Both the position numbers and the translations under genes were made by a program. Below the pieces are notes generated by a model. It worked only from the letters and a program-made list of their open reading frames with translations. It did not search any database and was not told the origin of the DNA. Of a stretch of 64,000 nt of DNA, positions 44,965 through 53,803 are shown piece by piece; the first letter of the stretch is position 1; each line of letters starts with the position of its first letter. The stretch spans positions 2,904,501 to 2,968,500 of the forward strand of contig NZ_CP088296.1 of assembly GCF_024666595.1 (NCBI RefSeq), written 5' to 3'. The DNA is from Sphingomonas sp. J315 (GTDB lineage Bacteria; Pseudomonadota; Alphaproteobacteria; Sphingomonadales; Sphingomonadaceae).

Positions 44965-47505
44965 ATGATGGCGATGGCAACATATCGAACCGGAACGGCG
45001 CTTGCGGCGATCCTGATGGCGCAACCGGTGTTGGCGCAGCAGGCCGAGTCCGCGCGCGACTATGCGCTTCCCACGCAGGATCTGGCTGCGGCGCTGCGCG
45101 CATTCTCGACCATCTCCGGGCGCGAGGTCATCGCTTCGGCCGAGCTGGTCGCGGGCAAACGCAGCGGAGCGGTCACCGGTCGGTTGGACGCCACCGACGC
45201 GCTGGCGCGGTTGCTCGCCGGTACCGGTCTGCATGCCCAACTGGTCGATGGCGCCTTCATCCTGCGTCACGCTCAGACCGAAGCTGCACCTGTCGGCGAG
45301 GACGTCGTCATCACCGGTTCGCGGATCCGCGGCGCGCCGGTCGCCGCGCCGGTGATCGCGCTCGACGCAGAGACGATGCGCAATGCAGGGCAGGCGACGC
45401 TCGCCGACGCGCTGCGCGCCATCCCCCAGAATTTCGGGGGTGGCCAGAATCCGGGGGTCGGGTTCAACGTCCCCGCAGCGAGTGGGGTCAATGTCGGCGG
45501 AGGATCGTCGATCAACCTGCGCGGGCTGGGCAGCGACGCCACGCTGACCCTGCTCAACGGGCATCGGCTGCCCTACAGCGCCTCGCGCCAGAGCATCGAT
45601 ATTTCGGGGATCCCGCTCGGCGCGATCGATCGGGTCGAGATTGTCGCCGACGGGGCCTCGGCGCTCTACGGCTCGGACGCGGTCGCCGGGGTCGCCAACA
45701 TCATCCTCAAGCGCGACACTTCCGGGATCGAGACGCGGGCGCGGCTCGGAGCCTCGACCGATGGCGGCGCGTTCCGCCAGCTCTACGGCCTCACCGGTGG
45801 CAGCCGATGGGGCGGGGGCGGACTGCTTATCGCCTATGAATATGGCCACGACGAACCGCTGCTCGCACGCCAGCGCGACTACGCAAGCGGTAGCGATCCC
45901 GAGCTGACCTATCTGCCCGAGATGGAGCGGCACAGCCTGGTCGTGAGCGGGCACCAGGCGATCGGTCCCGATCTCGAACTGGCGTTCGACGGCTTCTACA
46001 ACTGGCGCTGGAGCCGCTCGCGCTTCCTTGCCAGCGCGACGTCGCGTTCGGAAAACCCGGCGACCTCGGAGGGCTTTGCGCTGGCACCGAGCCTGCGGCT
46101 CGCGCTCGGCGACTGGCAGTCCAAGCTGATTGCAAGCTATGGCGAGGACCATGTCACCTATGTGACCGACAGCTTCACGCTGGCCGGCGTTCCGACGACA
46201 TCGAGCACCAACATCTATCGCAATCGTTCGTCTTCGGTCGAACTCAACGCCGATGGTGCCTTGTTCGCGCTCCCCGGCGGTGACGCGAAACTCGCGATCG
46301 GTGCGGGATATCGCGACAATCGCTTCGAGAATTACCGGGGCGTCGGCAGCCTGTCGAACATCGCGCGCAGCCAGGACAGCGTGTTCGCCTATGGCGAACT
46401 GAGCCTGCCGCTGATCGGCCCGGCGAGCGGCGTGCCGCTGGTCGACCGGCTGCACCTCACCGCGGCGCTGCGCTACGAGCGCTATCCCGGCCTCGACAGC
46501 GTTGCGACCCCGCGGCTCGGGCTGGTCTACGCGCCGATTCCCGATCTCGAGCTCAAGGCGAGCTGGGGGCGTTCGTTCCGCGCGCCGACCTTCTTCCAGC
46601 GCTATCAGCTCCAGACCGTCTATCTCGCGCCGCCCTCGATCTTCGGCGGGAGCGGCGCGCCGGCTGGATCGACCGTGCTCTATGCGGCCGGCGGCAATGA
46701 TGCGCTGCGCCCCGAGCGCGCGACCAGCCTCAGCGCCACCCTCGTCGTCAAGCCGCGCGCAGTACCGGGGCTGCGGGTCGAGGCTTACTATTTCAACGTC
46801 CGCTATCGCGACCGGATTGTCGCGCCGATCACTTTTCTCTCACAGGCGCTGTCCAACCCGATCTATCGCGACCGGATCACGCTCACCCCGTCGGCGGCGA
46901 CCCAGGCGGGGCTGATTGCGGGTGCAGGCGAGTTTCTGAACCTGACCGCCACGCCCTATGATCCCAGCCGGGTCATCGCGATCGTCGACAATGCCAATTT
47001 CAACGCGGCGCGCCAGACCGTGCGCGGGGTCGATCTGCTCGCCAGCTATCGGACCGAACTCGGCCCCGACCAGGCGCTGCGCTTCATCCTCAACACCAGC
47101 TATATCGAGAGTGACCAGCAACTGAGCGCTAACCAGCCGGTGCTGCCGCTCGCGGGCCTGATCTTCAATCCGCCCCACTGGCGCGCACGCGCGACCTTGG
47201 GCTGGACCAGGGGCGATCTGAACCTCGAAGCCGCGCTCGACCATGTCGGCGAGGTCGAGGACCGACGCCGCACGCCGACCCGGATCGTCGGGTCGATGAC
47301 CAGCTTCGACCTCACCGCGCGCTACCGGACCCCGGAGGGTTCGGGCCTGCTTGGGGGCATCGACCTCACGCTGTCGGCGGCGAACCTGTTCAACGCCAAG
47401 CCCGCGCCGATCGCGACGACGCTCCCTTATGATGCGCCGTACGATTCGACCAACTATTCGCCGCTCGGGCGTCACCTCAGCATCGGGATCGCCAGGAAAT
47501 GGTGA
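44965..47505 (+). CDS. TonB-dependent receptor with STN signalling domain
   Basis: An 846-residue outer-membrane receptor. Signal peptide to VLAQ near residue 25; STN domain 30-110 (ALPTQDLAAALRAFSTISGREVIAS, LLAGTGLHAQLVDGAFIL), which contacts FecR; plug from VVITGSRIRGAPVAAPV through DRVEIVADGASALYGSDAVAGVANIIL; 22-strand barrel ending HLSIGIARKW. Encoded with sigma, FecR and lasso isopeptidase, it most likely imports the mature lasso peptide. The stop overlaps the isopeptidase start. Confidence 0.92.
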   Translation: MMAMATYRTGTALAAILMAQPVLAQQAESARDYALPTQDLAAALRAFSTISGREVIASAELVAGKRSGAVTGRLDATDALARLLAGTGLHAQLVDGAFILRHAQTEAAPVGEDVVITGSRIRGAPVAAPVIALDAETMRNAGQATLADALRAIPQNFGGGQNPGVGFNVPAASGVNVGGGSSINLRGLGSDATLTLLNGHRLPYSASRQSIDISGIPLGAIDRVEIVADGASALYGSDAVAGVANIILKRDTSGIETRARLGASTDGGAFRQLYGLTGGSRWGGGGLLIAYEYGHDEPLLARQRDYASGSDPELTYLPEMERHSLVVSGHQAIGPDLELAFDGFYNWRWSRSRFLASATSRSENPATSEGFALAPSLRLALGDWQSKLIASYGEDHVTYVTDSFTLAGVPTTSSTNIYRNRSSSVELNADGALFALPGGDAKLAIGAGYRDNRFENYRGVGSLSNIARSQDSVFAYGELSLPLIGPASGVPLVDRLHLTAALRYERYPGLDSVATPRLGLVYAPIPDLELKASWGRSFRAPTFFQRYQLQTVYLAPPSIFGGSGAPAGSTVLYAAGGNDALRPERATSLSATLVVKPRAVPGLRVEAYYFNVRYRDRIVAPITFLSQALSNPIYRDRITLTPSAATQAGLIAGAGEFLNLTATPYDPSRVIAIVDNANFNAARQTVRGVDLLASYRTELGPDQALRFILNTSYIESDQQLSANQPVLPLAGLIFNPPHWRARATLGWTRGDLNLEAALDHVGEVEDRRRTPTRIVGSMTSFDLTARYRTPEGSGLLGGIDLTLSAANLFNAKPAPIATTLPYDAPYDSTNYSPLGRHLSIGIARKW

Positions 47506-49610
47506 TGCGTTTCCCGCGAAGCACGCAGCGTGCGGCACTGCTGGTCGCGGGCCTGCTCGCGACCACGAGCGCGCATGCCGCCTGCACCGATCTCCTGCCG
47601 TCGCCGGAGGCGGCGGCAGGAAAGATGCGCAACGTCACTGCGCAGGATCTGATCGAACTGCGCGATATCGGTCAGCCCGATGCTGCGATCATGCTCCCCG
47701 AAAGCCCGCTCGCAGTCTCGCCCGACGGCAGAGAGATTGCCTTCGCGATCAACCGTGCCGACATTACCGGTAATGGCTATTGCCGGGGTCTGGTCGTCAT
47801 GCCCGTCGCCGGCGGTGCGCCGCGGCTGGTCGATCGGGGCGGCGAACTGATCACCGCGACCGGGGTGCGCCGCGGGCTGGTCGAGCGCGGCGGTTTCCCC
47901 GAGCTGATCGTGCCGATCTGGTCGCCCGACGGGCAATGGGTCGCCTATCTGCGGCGCGACAAGGGCGTGACCCGGGTGTGGCGGGCGCATCGCGACGGTG
48001 GGCGGGCGATGCCGGTCTCGCCCGCCGACCATGACGCCGAGGCCTTTGCCTGGTCGGCCGATGGTCAGCGCATCCTCTATGCAACGCGCCCCGGCTATGC
48101 CGCGCAGCGCGAGGCGATCGCGCAGGAGGGCAGATCGGGCTGGATCTATGACCGGCGCTTCGTCCCCAATTGGGGGATGTATCCCCAGGAAACCGGGCCC
48201 GTGCCCGTCGAGATCGACGCCATCACGCTTGTCTCTGGACATATCGTTGCGGCGAGCGGTGACGAGCGCGCGCGCGTGCGCACCACCGAGAGCCGCTACA
48301 GTGATCGCGCAACCGGGACGGCCTCTGCTGCTGGCTGGCGGGCGGGGACGCGGCTGACCGGCACCTCGCCGATCAGCCCGCTCGAACTGTGGACCGCGCC
48401 GCCCGGCGGCGTGCCCAGGGCCTGCGCTGCCCCGGCATGCCGCGGCTCGATCACCGGCAGCTGGTGGTCGGGCGACGGCGCCACGCTCTGGTTCCTGCGT
48501 CGCGAGAGCTGGGCCAAAGGCGAGATGGGCCTCTACCGGCTCGATCCCGAAACGCATGAGGTGACCCGCACGCTCGTCACCAGCGATGTGCTGCAGGGTT
48601 GCACGCCGACCGGTCAGGAGCTGCTGTGTCTGCGCGAACATGCCACCAGCCCGCGCAAGCTGGTGGCGATCGACATGGCGAGCGGGCGCTCGCGCCTCGT
48701 CTTCGACCCCAACCCGCAGTTCAACAAGATCCGGCTCGGCAAGGTCACAAGGATCAAATGGAAGAACAGCCTCGGGCTCGAGGCGTGGGGCGATCTGGTC
48801 CTGCCGCCCGGCCACAGGCCGGGCACGCGCCTCCCGATGGTCGTCGTCCAGTATCATAGCGACGGGTTTCTGCGGGGCGGGACCGGGGACGATTATCCGG
48901 TCCATCTGTTTGCCGCGCGCGGCTATGCGGTGCTGAGCTTCGAGCGCCCGACCTATGTCGCGTCGCTCGATCCCTCGATCCGCAGCTATGACGAGGCCAA
49001 TGCCGCCAATGCCCGCAACTGGGCCGACCGCCGCAATGTCCTGTCCGCGCTCGAGATCGGCGTGAAGATGGCGATCGAGCGCGGGGTCGCCGACCCCAGG
49101 CGGATCGGCATTACTGGGCTCAGCGACGGTGCGACCACCACAAGGTTCGCGCTGATCAACACCGACCTGTTCGCAGCAGCTGCGATCAGTACCTGTTGCA
49201 TGGATCCCAATAGCGTCATGACCTATGGCGGGATTGCGTGGGCGGACAATCTGCGCTCCGAGGGCTATCCCGGCGCGACCGAGGACCGGGCTGAGTTCTG
49301 GAAGCCATTTTCGAGCGCGGTCAATGCCGCGCGCCTCGACACACCGCTGCTGATGCAGGTCGCTGACAGCGAGGCACTGCTTGCGCTTGAGACCTTCACC
49401 GCGCTGCGCGAGCACAAACAGCCGGTCGAGCTCTATGTGTTCCCCAACGAATATCATTACAAATGGCAGCCCGAACACCGCCGCGCGGTCTATCTGCGTG
49501 CGATCGACTGGTTCGACTATTGGCTGCGCGGCATCAGGTCGGAAGATCCAGCCCGCGCCGCCGAGCTCCGACGCTGGGACACGCTGCGCAAGGCGCGCGC
49601 GAAGCCATGA
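47499..49610 (+). CDS. Lasso peptide isopeptidase (Atxe2 family)
   Basis: A 703-residue periplasmic serine hydrolase of the S9 (prolyl oligopeptidase-like) group with a signal peptide (ALLVAGLLATTSAHA). A beta-propeller-like N-terminal half leads to the hydrolase domain with GITGLSDGATTTRFAL (nucleophile Ser in LSDG), an aspartate region after MQVADSEALLALETF and EYHYKWQPEH with the catalytic His. Atxe2-type enzymes cut the isopeptide bond of a lasso ring and linearise the peptide. Placement after the receptor gene and opposite the lasso cyclase gene, 15 bases away, strongly supports this role. Confidence 0.93.
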   Translation: MVMRFPRSTQRAALLVAGLLATTSAHAACTDLLPSPEAAAGKMRNVTAQDLIELRDIGQPDAAIMLPESPLAVSPDGREIAFAINRADITGNGYCRGLVVMPVAGGAPRLVDRGGELITATGVRRGLVERGGFPELIVPIWSPDGQWVAYLRRDKGVTRVWRAHRDGGRAMPVSPADHDAEAFAWSADGQRILYATRPGYAAQREAIAQEGRSGWIYDRRFVPNWGMYPQETGPVPVEIDAITLVSGHIVAASGDERARVRTTESRYSDRATGTASAAGWRAGTRLTGTSPISPLELWTAPPGGVPRACAAPACRGSITGSWWSGDGATLWFLRRESWAKGEMGLYRLDPETHEVTRTLVTSDVLQGCTPTGQELLCLREHATSPRKLVAIDMASGRSRLVFDPNPQFNKIRLGKVTRIKWKNSLGLEAWGDLVLPPGHRPGTRLPMVVVQYHSDGFLRGGTGDDYPVHLFAARGYAVLSFERPTYVASLDPSIRSYDEANAANARNWADRRNVLSALEIGVKMAIERGVADPRRIGITGLSDGATTTRFALINTDLFAAAAISTCCMDPNSVMTYGGIAWADNLRSEGYPGATEDRAEFWKPFSSAVNAARLDTPLLMQVADSEALLALETFTALREHKQPVELYVFPNEYHYKWQPEHRRAVYLRAIDWFDYWLRGIRSEDPARAAELRRWDTLRKARAKP

Positions 49611-49625
49611 TCACCGACCCGGACG

Positions 49626-51332
49626 CTACACCTGCCAGCTGCGCGCCCAGGCCTCGACATCGGCAAGCTGGAGCAGGCGCGCATAGCCATGGCCCCTGAT
49701 CGGGCCGGACTCGGCCAGCGCAAGTTCGACCGCCTCGCGATCGATCAGCCCCTCGCGGGCGAGCAGGCCGTCGAGCAGCATGGTGCGCAGCAGCGAGCGG
49801 TTCGCCTCGAACAGGCGCATCGCAAATGAATCGGGCGTCCCCTTGCTCCGTCGCGCGATCGTCTCAGCGGGCAGGTCCCGCGCAAAGGCGTGCCGTGCCA
49901 CCGCGCGGTTGTTGCCGCCACGAAACCACCACCAACTGGGAATGCGCAGACAATGCTCGACCAGCGGCTGCGCCATCAATGGCGACAGGAGCGGCAGAGC
50001 AATCGCCGGTGCCAGCGGCTCGCGATGATTGGCCATGGCAAGCAGCAGCGCGACATGCGCGACCTTGCCCGGCGGCATGTCATCAGGCGGATCGAGCCAG
50101 TGATGCCCGGCCTGCTCGCCCCCGATCGTGCGCAGGTCGGGTGCGAGCAGCCGGGCGTCGGCGGGCAAGGGGTAGCGAAGCGGCCGACGCAGCTGCCGCA
50201 ATGTGCGCCATGTGACCTCGCCGAGCCCGGCACCGGTCAACTGGCACAGGTCGCGCGCCGCGCCGAGCAATCCGGACCCAATGCCCCCGGCGCGCACCTG
50301 GTCGACCAGCGGCCGCACTGACTGCAGGAAGCAGAAGACATTGTCTCCGCCGCCACCGCGAAAGATCGCGCTTGCGCCGCTCAAGCCTGCAGCCTCGAGC
50401 GCGATGCGTTCGGATTCCTGCGCGAAGGAGCGGCCGGTCGGGCGTGGCAGATGCGCCGCATTGGACCGGGTGAGATCGACGCCTGTGACCTCGCGATAGA
50501 CTTCGCGCAGCTGCACCCCGAGATGCGCGGCGACCGCGCGGGCATGGATCCGCTCGTCCCCGGTGGGGTCCTCGGTGACGAAGGTCACGCAGTCGAACCG
50601 GACCCCGGCGCGCGCCAGCGCGGCGGCAACGATCGAGGAATCGAGCCCTCCCGAGAGCTGGACGAGGATCGGGGCGAGCTCCGATCCCAGGCGCCCGACA
50701 CAGTCGATTGCGATCCGCCGCAGCTGGTCTGCGGCGTGCTCGAAATCAGGCGGCGCGCACGCCACGGCGTGATCCCAGGGCGACCAGCAGGTCTCGACGC
50801 GTAAAGGCCCAGGCCCGAAAGTCAGTCGCTCTCCGCCCTGGAGCTCGCTGATCCCCGACAGGCAGGTCGCACCGGTGCGCAATTCGCTCCACAGCAAATG
50901 GCGCGCGACCCCCTGCCAGTCGACCGCCGGGGGCTGTCCGGCCCATCGCGACAGGAGCGGCATGTCGGAAGCCGCGACGATCAGCCGACCATCGCTCCAG
51001 TGATAGCAGCCGAGCTCGCCAAAGGGCGCGCGCAGCAGCGCGGCCCGCCTGCGCCCCATCTCGAGCGCGAGATAATTGCCCCAGTGATGGGTGAGGAGGG
51101 TTGCGTGAGATGTATCTGAAAGGGCGCGCGCGTCGCGCGCGAATACCGAACCGATCACGATCCCGTGTGGGTCGTGCCGGATCACCGCGTCGATGGGGCA
51201 GAACATCCGGGCTTCGGGGTGATCGAACACCGGACTCAGCTGAGCATCCTGCGCAATCGCGCGCGCATGCGGCAACAGCGCGTCGAGCAGGTCGGATGGA
51301 CCCGCGAGCAGCAGATAGCGCGGCGCGCTCAC
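49626..51332 (-). CDS. Lasso peptide cyclase C (asparagine synthetase-like)
   Basis: A 568-residue asparagine-synthetase homologue. The N-terminal domain resembles the Ntn half without a catalytic cysteine at position 2 (MSAPRYLLLAG). The synthetase domain has the ATP pyrophosphatase loop VQLSGGLDSSIVAAALARAG near 240 and RGGGGDNVFCFLQS. It activates an Asp or Glu side chain in the core peptide and joins it to Gly1 to form the macrolactam ring. Its ATG overlaps the B-gene stop by four bases. Last gene of the leftward biosynthetic block. Confidence 0.93.
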   Translation of the reverse strand: MSAPRYLLLAGPSDLLDALLPHARAIAQDAQLSPVFDHPEARMFCPIDAVIRHDPHGIVIGSVFARDARALSDTSHATLLTHHWGNYLALEMGRRRAALLRAPFGELGCYHWSDGRLIVAASDMPLLSRWAGQPPAVDWQGVARHLLWSELRTGATCLSGISELQGGERLTFGPGPLRVETCWSPWDHAVACAPPDFEHAADQLRRIAIDCVGRLGSELAPILVQLSGGLDSSIVAAALARAGVRFDCVTFVTEDPTGDERIHARAVAAHLGVQLREVYREVTGVDLTRSNAAHLPRPTGRSFAQESERIALEAAGLSGASAIFRGGGGDNVFCFLQSVRPLVDQVRAGGIGSGLLGAARDLCQLTGAGLGEVTWRTLRQLRRPLRYPLPADARLLAPDLRTIGGEQAGHHWLDPPDDMPPGKVAHVALLLAMANHREPLAPAIALPLLSPLMAQPLVEHCLRIPSWWWFRGGNNRAVARHAFARDLPAETIARRSKGTPDSFAMRLFEANRSLLRTMLLDGLLAREGLIDREAVELALAESGPIRGHGYARLLQLADVEAWARSWQV

Positions 51333-52003
51333 AGCACGAGGATCGGCGTAAAGGGCGCAACCGTGTCGCTCCGGTCATTGACCAGCAGCTCGCCGACCTG
51401 GACCCAGCAATGTGCCTTGAACGGGCGCAGATGGACCGCGAGGACAAGGTCCGCGCTGTGCCCGCGGTCAACCAGATGATGGGCGAGTGCCAGCGAGCGC
51501 GGCAGGCACTGATCGAGCGACGCGGTGATCAGCGCGAGCCTCTCATGGCCCTGCGCCATCGCGGCGATTTCGTCATCGCGTCGAGCAGATTGGCGCATCC
51601 TTCGCTTGCGGCCTGCAAAATCGCTGAGCACCGCGCCAAGTCCTGACCGGCGTAGCGCGACTGCGGTTCGGGCGCGGCGGATACCGGCATGGGCGAACGT
51701 CACGACGTCGGTGCGGCTCCCGGGCGCGTCGAGCAGGCTGGCGGTGATCCCGACACTTTGGGCTGGCGTCAGCGCGACCGCGTCCGGCCCAATATCGGGC
51801 TCGAGCAGACCGACGGTAGCGATTGCGTGGCGCGCGACCGGGTCAGCCGGGTCGCGAAGCAATGCGAGAAATGCGGCCTGCTCACCGGCTGCAAGGCAGA
51901 AATAGCGGTCGGCAAGGGTGTCGAGGAACACCGGCTCGCCCGAGGTGATGCAGAAGCTGAGGCCCTTGCGCAGCATAACGAAGATCCGATGGACGCGCGG
52001 CAA
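51329..52003 (-). CDS. Lasso peptide B protein (RRE plus leader peptidase)
   Basis: A 224-residue fused B protein. The N-terminal third (GEPVFLDTLADRYFCLAAGEQAAFLALL) is the RRE (B1) domain that binds the leader. The C-terminal transglutaminase-like B2 domain has the Cys-His-Asp triad in DQCLPRSLALAHHLVDRG, FKAHCWVQVG and LLVNDRSD. It removes the leader before cyclisation. The start at 52003 may instead be the in-frame ATG at 51976. It lies 21 bases after the precursor gene. Confidence 0.93.
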   Translation of the reverse strand: MPRVHRIFVMLRKGLSFCITSGEPVFLDTLADRYFCLAAGEQAAFLALLRDPADPVARHAIATVGLLEPDIGPDAVALTPAQSVGITASLLDAPGSRTDVVTFAHAGIRRARTAVALRRSGLGAVLSDFAGRKRRMRQSARRDDEIAAMAQGHERLALITASLDQCLPRSLALAHHLVDRGHSADLVLAVHLRPFKAHCWVQVGELLVNDRSDTVAPFTPILVL

Positions 52004-52024
52004 TGCCGCCGCGCGTCCGCTCGA

Positions 52025-52153
52025 TCAGTCGTTGCTGAGACCGGGCTCGAGAATGCCCGCCTGCTCGTCCTTGAACGGGCCGACGGGACCCTTGGTCTCG
52101 ACGCTGGCGGCGCCGAGATCGACGATCGGTGCGTGTTCGATGCGTTCCATCAT
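52025..52153 (-). CDS. Lasso peptide precursor (A)
   Basis: A 42-residue precursor, ATG 52153 with AAGGAG upstream. The leader (1-21) ends GAASVETK, matching the astexin-type leader end (ASAETR) with Thr at -2. The predicted core is residues 22-42, beginning GPVGPFKDE and ending EPGLSND; Gly22 would be joined to Asp29 (position 8) or Glu30 (position 9) to close the ring. The tail is 12-13 residues and contains no cysteine, so a class II lasso peptide is expected. The gene is easy to miss because of its length; its position right before B and C confirms it. Confidence 0.9.
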   Translation of the reverse strand: MMERIEHAPIVDLGAASVETKGPVGPFKDEQAGILEPGLSND

Positions 52154-52233
52154 CAGTCTCCTTGCTTGCTGCCAGGAGGGGCAGCATCGTGAAGGCTGAG
52201 CGCGGTGGCCGACTATACCTACTTTATACGGGC

Positions 52234-52249
52234 ACAATTCGACGATTGT
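52234..52249. promoter_or_regulatory. Imperfect palindrome ACAATTCG-ACGATTGT upstream of precursor
   Basis: A 16-base near-palindrome (ACAAT...ATTGT outer arms perfect) lies 81-96 bases upstream of the precursor ATG and just after the GntR gene stop. The precursor-proximal side carries AT-rich stretches (GTATAAAG, TATAGT read leftward) that may be a -10 region. It is a candidate operator for the GntR regulator. Confidence 0.35.
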
Positions 52250-52263
52250 TTGGCTGGGCGGGT

Positions 52264-52887
52264 TCAATCGCCCTCGCGTGGACGCAGCTGCTCGGCGATC
52301 GCCGGGACGAGGCGGAGCCGGTTGCGATGAAACGCGTCGCTGAGGCGACGCGCAGACGAGAATTCGGCCTGGGCGACCGCGCGGTGCAACGCTTCGAGCT
52401 CGCCGCGCGGATCGCTGAGCAGGCCCATTTCGATCAGTCGCACGCGGTGAAACCGTGCATTGATCGCATCGATCGCGGCGAGATGCTCGCGGTTGGCGGA
52501 GTGCAGGGCGATCCAGTTGAACAGCTGCGCAACCTGCCCGGCATAGCCGCCGCCTGTATCGAGAGTCGGGGCAGGTGGCGGGCGCGGGCCAGTGTGCCGC
52601 TGGCCGGCGGCCCGCAGCGCGAGGCCGACGACCTCGCTGCTCCAGCCATAGAGATCGCGCAGCCCGGCTTCGCTGACGAGGGGCTGGCGGAATCCCTCAT
52701 GCTGCCAGCTCTCGATCAGCCGCTCTCCGGTCAGCTGGTGGAGCGCGTCGCGCACCGGCGTGACGCTTGCGACATGCTCGCTCGCGAGCCGGGCGGGATC
52801 GAGCCGCTCACCCGGCGCGAAGTCGCCGGCAAGGATCCGCGCCTTGAGCGCGGTATAGACCCGCCGCATCGTTTCGCCCGGGCTCAT
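52264..52887 (-). CDS. GntR/FadR-family transcriptional regulator
   Basis: A 207-residue regulator from ATG 52887 (MSPGETMRRVYTALKARILAG). The winged helix is GERLDPARLASEHVASVTPVRDALHQLTGERLIESWQHEGFRQP; the remainder is helical, of FCD type, with NWIALHSANREHLAAIDAINARFHR. It sits directly upstream of the lasso precursor, overlaps the PhyH gene by four bases, and probably controls the biosynthetic genes in response to a small ligand. The open frame extends upstream but without family character. Confidence 0.85.
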   Translation of the reverse strand: MSPGETMRRVYTALKARILAGDFAPGERLDPARLASEHVASVTPVRDALHQLTGERLIESWQHEGFRQPLVSEAGLRDLYGWSSEVVGLALRAAGQRHTGPRPPPAPTLDTGGGYAGQVAQLFNWIALHSANREHLAAIDAINARFHRVRLIEMGLLSDPRGELEALHRAVAQAEFSSARRLSDAFHRNRLRLVPAIAEQLRPREGD

Positions 52888-53793
52888 CGCGAGGCGCCAC
52901 CCGCCGCCCGGTAGCGCATTTGCCCTGCAACATGCGCATCGAGCAGCGCCGCCTGGTCGGGGCGCAGCGCATCGATCGCACCAATCCGGTCGGGGACGCT
53001 GTCGCGCAGCAGGATCGAGGGGCATTGACCCTCGAAATTGCCGAGATTGGGGCGATGCTGGCGATAGCCGACCAATCCGGCGAGCTCGGGCGCAAAGCCG
53101 CGCGCGACTGGAGGCGGGTAGGCGAGCCACTGGTTTTCATAGGGTTTGAGCCAGCCAAGGCAGTAGCTGATGATCAGCGCGCGCCGCGGCAGCGCACTCA
53201 CATTGCCACCGGCGCCGTGCAACGTGGAGCCAAGAAACACGATCGCGTCGCCCGGATCGCATTCGGCGACAATCGGCATGCCCGGCGCGCACGCTTCGAT
53301 TGCGGCGGCACCGTGCGACCCGGGCCATATCAGCGTCGCGCCATTCTCCTGCCGAAAGGGGGTGAGGGGCCAGATGACGTTGACCAGATATTCGATCGCG
53401 CCGACCGGCCCGCGCCACATGTCCTGATCGCGATGCGGGAACTGGGGGGAGGGCACCGGGGTGGATTTCGATGGCCTGGGTGAGGTTGAGCTGGAGGTTA
53501 TCGCACCAGGGCAGCAGAGCTGCTTCGGCCAGTCCGACGATCTCGGGACTGAGCACCAGTTTCTGTATTGAGGGAGAGCGGGCCAGCAATCGCCCGAACC
53601 GCTTGGTGCGCTCGCCATAGAATCCACCCGCGCAGAAGGGGGTGGCCTCGAAATCGTCGGAGAGATCCGTGCCGACCGCATCGATCAGCGCCGCGGGGAC
53701 CGCATTGCGCAGCAGGGCGAAGCCCTGATGGTGCAGCCGCTGTGCGGCGCAGTCGCCGCTATTGTGCACATCGTGCGTGGGATGCGTTGCCAT
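52884..53793 (-). CDS. Phytanoyl-CoA dioxygenase (PhyH) family protein (one apparent frameshift)
   Basis: A non-heme Fe(II)/2-oxoglutarate oxygenase. From ATG 53793 (MATHPTHDVHNSG) the frame runs to QAIEIHPGAL; a six-G run (53444-53449) shifts it, and after removing one base it continues as PQFPHRDQDMWRGPVGAIEYL. Iron ligands are the HRD of PHRDQDMW and the distal His of STLHGAGGN; the 2-oxoglutarate Arg is in RRALIISY. About 302 residues. It lies between luxI and the GntR gene; a luxI-phyH neighbourhood is known in sphingomonads. Its substrate could be the acyl-homoserine lactone, the lasso peptide or neither. Confidence 0.85.
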
Positions 53794-53803
53794 AGCTGCC
53801 CCC

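Noticed and set aside
43864..46455. 860-codon open frame antisense to fecR and the TonB receptor
   Set aside because: The receptor on the + strand has an STN domain, plug and barrel; the antisense frame shows no recognisable domain.
47472..49478. Long minus-strand frame opposite the isopeptidase
   Set aside because: It lacks a ribosome-binding site and family similarity; the isopeptidase reading explains the sequence fully.
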